This document shows positions 57,755-64,000 of a stretch of DNA of 64,000 nt, piece by piece; the first letter of the stretch is position 1; every line of letters starts with the position of its first letter. The DNA lies in NCBI RefSeq assembly GCF_029873635.1, contig NC_080422.1, forward strand, positions 14,105,936-14,169,935. The letters are read 5' to 3'. The notes beneath the pieces are model-generated. The model ran no database searches and was not told the origin of the DNA. It was given only the letters and a program-made list of their open reading frames with translations. The translations under genes were made by a program, and so were the position numbers. This DNA is from Malania oleifera (lineage: Eukaryota > Streptophyta > Magnoliopsida > Santalales > Ximeniaceae).

Positions 57755-59610
57755 CATATATACTCTTTTTCTATTTTCATCATGTTTCCAAAATTACCAT
57801 AACTAGGGGTGAGCATAATTCGGGGAAACCCGAATTAACCAAATTAACCGATCAATTTTGGTCGGTTCGGTTCGGTTAAAAAATAGGTCGGTTCGATTCG
57901 GTTATGGATGTACCAAATTTTGGTTAATCGGTTATCGGTTCGGTTAAAAGAAATTTTAATTCGGTTAACCGAATTACCCGAAATAATAAAAAATTAAAAT
58001 TTAAATATAAACTAATAATATATATATATACGCGGGATGGGGGAAAGATTATTCTAAGAGAAATTAAAATTATGAATTGAGTTTTAAGATTATTTTTATT
58101 ACGTAAAAATAAGACTAAAGTTTGAGATTGCGTAAAAATAAGACTAAAGTTATAATTATAATCTATTTTTAATAATTAATTTAAAATAAATTCGGTTAAA
58201 TTCGGTTAACCGAATTACCCGAAAAGGTAATTCGGTCGGGTGAGGTTCGGTTAACATCTCTTATTCGGTCGGTTCGGTTAATAAAAATCATTAACCGAAA
58301 ATTTTGGTTAATTCGGTTAATTAACCGAATTTGACCGAATCGACCGTTTGCTCACCCCTAACCATAACGCTATCTTTCTGTACTGTAAATTCTGTAATCT
58401 CTATATTTTGTATCTGTAGCATCTTGATGCTATCTCTGTGTATCCGTCTATAATATATATATATATATATATATCTATACACTCTGTCTGTATACTCTGA
58501 ATGTTACGGTAATAGGAAACATGGCATACTGCAAATGCTATATATGTTGATTTGAGTAAAACTGTAATATACTATTCTGGATAAACATTTGTAAAATACT
58601 GATTTGTATAAAACTATAACATACTGATCTGAGTAAACATCTGTATACATATATATATATATGTATATATATATGGTTTGTGAAACTATTGAATAAAAGA
58701 TGTATATGTACGTATATTTGTTTATATAATCCCTGTGAATATCTGGCTATATCTGTATGTTCTATATAACTTCATATACTGGAAAAACTGCATAAAGTTC
58801 TACATCAAATATTATCTACTCAGGCCACACACACTTTAAGAACACATATTCTGAAAAACTACATAATAACTGGTATATATACGTGTTGGTAAAATTTCTA
58901 TTAACATATTCAAATTTTCTAGCATAGCATATTTCCCTTACCTTAAATCTGAAAAGCCTCTCACTGAACTCTAGCTCTACACCCGCAGGGTTCTCCACTT
59001 AACACCCTAAAAACAACATCCCCCAGAACAAAACATCAGTATTTTTTTGCATACAAAATTTCTTATAACTGTAGGGGAAACATATTCTGAACAAAACACC
59101 TTACCCTAAATTTGAAACGAATTTCAAACCTCTTCCACCGACGATCTGCTTTGGCAGACTTGCAGAGAACTTCGTCAGGAGCGTCGTGGTGGCTTCAGAT
59201 CGTCGATCAAGCGTAAAATGGGGTTGGGATCAAAGAGAGAAGAAAAGGGGTGCGTTTTAGAGAGAGAAAGGAAAGATTTGTGCTGAAATTCTATAAAAAA
59301 TATGAGTTTTAGCAATTTATGGAGCTGAATTCATCGATGAGACACATCATATTGTCGACGAGTATTTAAGGAATTTCGTCAATGAACTTCCTCCTTCGTC
59401 AACAAATTTTAGATTGCCCCAAAAACCTCTCTCGGTATTTTCTCGTCAACAAGGCGTTGTGTAAAAATCTTTCGAATTATTATATTCAAAGTGCAATGTC
59501 GTTGATGAACGCAAAGCTTTCATTGACGAAGCCTGCTGCCTCCTTCAGTTTCTTTTTCTATTTCCTTCCCTTTTTATTATTTAAATACCATTATTCTTTG
59601 GGTCATTACA
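56765..59610 (-). mobile_element. Solo Ty3 LTR with perfect TGATC duplication
   Basis: A minus-strand LTR, 5' end at 59610 (complement TGTAATGACCC), 3' end at 56765 (tgtaatgacctt). A perfect duplication TGATC lies at 56760-56764 and 59611-59615. Net length without the MITE is about 2.28 kb. It is of the family of the LTR at 19768: it shares, reversed, the 'cccagttcgctaggttgagggggcc'-like block, the 'agtgcaaccacatatctcagat' block and the U3 palindromes (about 59325-59535, strongly decayed). TA runs occur at 56809-56830, 57714-57750 and 58452-58473. Confidence 0.9.
57804..58360. mobile_element. hAT-type MITE, simpler copy
   Basis: 557 bp with TAGGGGTGAGCA / TGCTCACCCCTA ends and a perfect 8-bp duplication ACCATAAC (57796-57803, 58361-58368), inside the solo LTR. 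The arms match those of the copy at 33906-34597. The centre has a 20-odd-bp tandem (gcgtaaaaataagactaaagtt, twice, near 58110-58155) and lacks the gene-like segment. Non-autonomous. Confidence 0.92.
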
Positions 59611-60669
59611 TGATCATTTTTTAGCCATGAAATTTCATATCATACTCTCATATTGCATATGATGGTCATGAGGTTGTATATATTTTGACATGTAAAATCA
59701 ATATCCTTTTTGAATATAATTATTTACAAATGTTGGATATACATGTGATTGTACCGTCCTTGTGTACATCCTCGAAGTGTGATGATGATCGATCAACCAA
59801 ATTGTTACCTTAAAAAAGAGGTTGCCAAGGCAAGGTGAATCATGTGTTGTTTAGTCACTCTAATGATGAAATGGAGAATTTCCTATAAGAGGTATAAGAC
59901 AAACATTGTAGGTGGAGTGTAAATCGCCTAAGAAATGAAGTCGATTATCACCTAAACAACACATAAGTTGTAAATAACCACTTACCCAACAAAGATCATG
60001 CAGTCATCAGGCAACAATAGTTACTTAAGTCATCAAATGAAGTTCGCTCATTATCAGACAAAAAAGCAGATAAACATTGGACAAACATGTTAATTATAAT
60101 AAATTGAACCTTTAATATATGAAACAATTACAATTTATAATTAGGTTTTAAATGTTTTAAAAATGTCCTCTATTATTAGGGCTTAATATTTTGAATATAT
60201 ACTTGTAACCATGGAATTAATGTATGTTTTACGCGAGAAGGGTATAATTACGTGTAATAGTTGCTGTAAGGGGATCTTCAACTCAATTTAACAAACACAA
60301 TGTAATAACCTAATGCTAAATACGTCTAATTTTTTTTATCCCTCTTTTCTTCACTTTCTCTCTTACTTTTTTTTTTTTCCATCTCTTTCTCTCTTACTTT
60401 TTTCCCCCCTTAGCCTTTTCCCATTCTATTTCTTCTTACCTCTTATAATCTAAGTCTTTTCATCTCCCTCTTTTCTTAGTCATCTACTATTTATATGATT
60501 TTTACTATTGTTATCCTTACACTTTTGATTGAAGTTGATATAACAAGTTCATTTATAGCCAACTCACCATCTACTAATCTAAATTCACACCATAACTTAA
60601 AAAGTGCTTGATTGTTTATCAAACAACATGATTTCATTTTGGACCCATATACATGTGATGGTCATGAGG
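59611..60669. other. Low-copy spacer between solo LTRs
   Basis: About 1 kb with no gene. An 18-bp string tgatggtcatgaggttgt occurs at 59660-59677 and again at 60656-60673, with weaker similarity continuing beyond, so this may be a diverged tandem repeat or part of an old element. CT-rich tracts lie near 60330-60420. Confidence 0.45.
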
Positions 60670-60767
60670 TTGTGTGTAGAGACCCGGAAGATAATAACAA
60701 TTAAATAATAAAGAGAAAGGGAGTTAAATAGGGAAAAAAGGAAAATCTAAAAGGGACAAAGCAAGGT

Positions 60768-60938
60768 TCGTCGATGAACGTCCTGGTTTCGTCGATGAAC
60801 TCCCCTGTATGGTTTGTGGACGAGCTTCAGTGTTTCGTCGATGAAGAGATACCGAGAGGGGAGAATTCAGACCCTTTGGTTCGTCGACAAACTCCCTTCT
60901 TCAGTTCGTCGACGAGTATACGTGGCTCGTCAACGAAG
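60768..60938. promoter_or_regulatory. TCGTCGACGA palindrome array in LTR U3
   Basis: Six or seven copies or variants (TCGTCGATGAAC twice, TGTGGACGAG, CGTCGATGAA, CGTCGACAAA, CGTCGACGAG, CGTCAACGAA) within 171 bp, ending 17 bp upstream of TATATAAA. Confidence 0.6.
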
Positions 60939-60955
60939 CCACGTGGACAACTGCC

Positions 60956-60963
60956 TATATAAA
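60956..60963 (+). promoter_or_regulatory. TATA box of solo LTR
   Basis: TATATAAA 282 bp into the LTR, just after the palindrome array and before a CT-rich leader. Expected core promoter position. Confidence 0.6.
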
Positions 60964-62357
60964 GTCGGAAATTGCATTTTCAGCAAGAGAATTATTCTTT
61001 TCTCTATTTCTCTCTCTAAAAATCCGGTTCTCTCACCTTCTCTCTAAGTTTCCGACCTTGTTTTTCCCTGGTTCAATGATCAGAAATTACCATGATGATC
61101 CTGAGGAGATTCTTTACAACTTAGTCAAATCAGAATTTTGGTTTGAGGAGTTTAGGAACCATCCCAAAATCATGGTAAGTAGGTTATTTTAGGGTTTTTG
61201 TAATTATCAGGCTATTCTGAACCCATATTTTGTATTAGGTGGAGATATAGTGAAGTTTGAGTTGATTAAACTAGGGTGTTGTGATTTTCAGGTTTTGGTT
61301 TCCAAACACCACATGCATGGATTGAGGATTCCAACGGGTGTGTTCTCCGGAACTCAAGTATCATGGATAAATAATTAGTAGTTTAGAATTTTATGAATTA
61401 AAGAAATATATGGGCTTGGGGAAAAGGCGAGTATAGTTACTATTCTGAGTTTGGGTTAATTGAATTAGGAAATGTACATTATTTCAGGATTATGAGTTTG
61501 GTACGCCGTGGGCGTAAGAATAAAGTTGGAGTCAGATCTTCCAATTAGTTAGGTAAGGGAAATATGCTACGCCAGTTAAATTAGAATTTCTTACCAATAA
61601 AGTGTAGTATATGTTTATGGGTTTTCAGATAAAGAAATTATGCAGTATTACAAATTATAGTTAATGAATTTTATTTAGTGGTGTGGCATGAGAAATATTA
61701 GTATAGTATAGAATTCTACTCAGATTTTATAGAATTAGGATATACATAGTTTATTCAGATGTACAGTTTTATCCAGATATTACAGTTTGTTCAGATACAC
61801 AGTTTTATTCAGATATACAGTTATATTCAGATATTGTAGTTTATTCAGATATACAAATTTATTCAGATATGTAGTTTTTATAGTACCATGATATATAGAT
61901 TACAGAATTATGATATACAGATATTACAGAACCATAACATACAATTATTACAGTTTATACAGATCCGTTTATTACAACGTTATTGTTAATACATATAGAA
62001 TCATGGTTATTACAGTTATACAGAATCATGGTAAATCAGAAAGATATATAACAGTATTATATAGTATCAGACCCTGATGGAACAAATCGGATTACAGAGC
62101 ACGGTACCGTAGCTATACAATATAGAGTGCAACCACATATCTTAGATAGTGTGTGGATTATATGTGTAGTTGATCGTGCATTGGGAGAGCTTGCAGACTC
62201 CCCGGTAGTCCGGGTTGAGGCGGTCGATCTGACGATAAAGGTTTTAGTTGACTTATCCTGGTAGGCCAACCAATATTAAGTCCCGCATATGAGCCGCACA
62301 ACCCTATCATGAGAGGTTAAATCATGACATACAGTCATCCAAGGAAGTTTTTCACAG

Positions 62358-62358
<1 letters not shown>

Positions 62359-62404
<46 letters not shown>
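62359..62404. repeat. (TA)n microsatellite
   Basis: About 23 TA units in the R/U5 part of the solo LTR. Confidence 0.95.
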
Positions 62405-62408
<4 letters not shown>

Positions 62409-63004
62409 TTTACAGAAAACAACAGATATATCTATAGATACTAAAAATATAATTATATAGAAAGTTTAGAAATAGTTATATTTTAAACCATATAGGTGGG
62501 AGTTATACTGTATTATATCTTGCATGTTATTTCAGCTTTAGTAGATTAAAATATATTGTTCATGTAAACTCAACTGCCACACACTGATAATAGCATATTT
62601 TGTCTTACTGAGAGTTGTCTCATCTCAGTAATTTAAATATTTCAGGTGATCCAATTAGATAAGCAGTTTAGGCTCAGAGATAGAGGGAACATTCATACTG
62701 CCCTATTTGTAGGGTAAGTGTTTCAGGGAGATATATTTTTGAGTAGATTCTAAGAGGTTTGAGGGATGTTTCTAGACTGATGTGTGTTTATATTTTGGGA
62801 ATAATACTGAAGTTCTGGTATTATAATTATGGTTATATGATTTTATATTTTCCGTTGCATAGGTGTATTATCTTATGAATAGGGATTCCTCGATGCCCAC
62901 TTTGGGACTGAGATGCTATGATGGATATTACAGGGGTATCAGAGTGATATAGTTTGCAACAGTAAAAAAAAAAATTGCAGGAATTTTTGGATCGTTACAT
63001 TGTG

Positions 63005-64000
63005 TGTATTGACTTGTATGATATTAATGTCTCTATTGATATGGTTTTCTACATTATTGGATACGTGTAATTTCATTTTGGACCTAGTGTTTTTAAATGG
63101 TGCTTTCTCACATTTAACATTCACCATTGTCTCCACATATTATATAATTTAGTTTGAAGAAATAATTTTATAAACCTTAAACTATGTAGTTTAAGTGGGA
63201 GAATGTTAGAATTTTATGGATCAACATAGCCCATTTTATGCCTAATTTATACTTAATGTCAAACTTTTTAGAACATCAAAATAAAAGTCCACGATTGTAT
63301 GTGATTGGTGTATTTTGTGTTGAACATTTTATGCACCAATGAAATTTAGTGTGGGTCTTATATGTATAAGCAATCAATGATGGGTATTGCTTAATACTAA
63401 ATATAAACACAACGAGAAGTCACTGCTCTCATCTTCATGCTATTGTGATTTCTGATTGAGAGGAAAGAGGGTAGTATACTCCTCACACATAGTTTCATAT
63501 TGGGACAACAATTATTACATGGATTTGATGGTGCAAGATAGATATTGTTTACCATCGTTTAATTTCGTGGTCATATACATGAGATTGATTGAGACATGAT
63601 TATTGTCAATAATTGAAGAATCACCGTGTTATTCATTGAGTTTCCGTCAAACCCTACAACTTTGACCATTTTGTAAAAATGTATTGACAAAGAGACTTGC
63701 TTCCTCCTTAAGTGGTCCATTTGGGTTCATCTGTCAATACTTCGAAGATTTTGTTTTTTCCTTTATAATCACACTCTCTAACTTTACCTCACCTTTTTGG
63801 GATGAATTGTTGCTACTCTTGTTTGGTGTTGCCTAGGAGAGTTTGAAGCACTCATTTGAGATAAGGTGTTTTGGGTTACCAAAAAACAAAAAAAAATTAC
63901 GTGATTTCTACAAATATTCTTCTAAAACCATTTGCTACATCATCTTCGGGTAATCCTCATCGCCCATTTAGTACCTAATTAACAATGACTAGATTCTCAT
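63005..64000 (+). other. Spacer and possible copia 3' LTR start at 63204
   Basis: At 63190-63203 a purine-rich tttaagtgggagaa precedes TGTTAGAATTTTATGG at 63204, the arrangement of a copia polypurine tract and LTR start. From there to the window end the sequence is non-coding and could be that LTR, which would run past 64000. There is no copia coding sequence upstream, so if real the element is a remnant. Confidence 0.4.

Larger units (their letters stand above)
60675..62999 (+). mobile_element. Solo Ty3 LTR with perfect TTGTG duplication
   Basis: 2325 bp from TGTAGAGACCCGG to TTGGATCGTTACA with a perfect duplication TTGTG (60670-60674, 63000-63004). U3 has palindromes at 60768-60938 and a TATA box TATATAAA at 60956-60963. 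Downstream are 'ttctctatttctctctctaaa', a region of 'cagatatacagtttattcagata' units near 61740-61870, a TA run at 62359-62404, and the 'gtcttactgagagttgtctcat' block. It is the best complete relative of the partial LTR at 1-984. Odd: a primer-site-like 'ggggtatcagagtg' at 62934-62947 lies inside the LTR near its end. Confidence 0.9.

Overview
This window looks like repeat-rich nuclear DNA from a eudicot plant, probably a large-genome or woody species. The grounds are an intron-containing plant LEA_2-type gene with plant-style GT-AG introns, several families of Ty3 and Ty1/copia LTR retrotransposons primed by initiator Met-tRNA, a Cassandra-type TRIM with a 5S rRNA-like domain, a tRNA-derived SINE and two hAT-type MITEs. 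I see no prokaryotic or organellar genes. Almost every open reading frame in the window is a decayed transposon fragment or a translation of simple-sequence DNA.

Layout. 1-5843: end of a plus-strand Ty3 LTR lying against a minus-strand Ty3 element (gag-protease, PBS, 5' LTR), followed by a truncated second LTR. 5844-7472: unassigned DNA with one possible LTR. 7473-21734: a decayed plus-strand Ty3 element (5' LTR remnant, gag, RT/RNase H/integrase, chromodomain-region end, PPT, 3' LTR). It is broken by a SIRE-like insertion (9341-12728) and two solo LTRs (14786-17373 and 17846-19680). 21735-22209: low-copy DNA. 22210-25331: a Tat/Ogre-type solo LTR. 25332-30916: a low-copy island with the only convincing host gene, a three-coding-exon LEA_2 membrane protein (27207-28654). 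30917-31309: a SINE with a perfect 10-bp target-site duplication. 31871-56341: an old copia element with perfect TCTCT duplications, swollen to 24.5 kb by a multi-layer nest of other elements. 56342-64000: low-copy spacers, two more solo Ty3 LTRs with perfect duplications, a MITE, and a possible copia 3' LTR at the right edge.

How the parts fit. Target-site duplications read directly from the sequence give the insertion order inside the copia element. A Cassandra array (CTTGA) and a Ty3 LTR (TTTGT) entered the copia internal region. The Cassandra LTRs then received a hAT MITE (TTTGTGGG), a Ty3 solo LTR and a third-family solo LTR (GCTCC), and that Ty3 solo LTR was itself entered by another copy of the third family (ATCAT). 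The Ty3 LTR received a composite element (GAATA), which received a solo LTR (ATCCC) and a gag-only Ty3 element. Solo LTRs greatly outnumber intact elements, which points to frequent LTR-LTR recombination.

The most unusual features are (i) arrays of a 10-bp palindrome, TCGTCGACGA, just upstream of the TATA box in the U3 of several divergent Ty3 LTRs; (ii) a tandem Cassandra array carrying 5S-like promoter domains; and (iii) a MITE copy that has gained a gene-like segment between direct repeats. I did not find a new enzymatic or defence system. All identities rest on motif recognition by eye; no database search was run.
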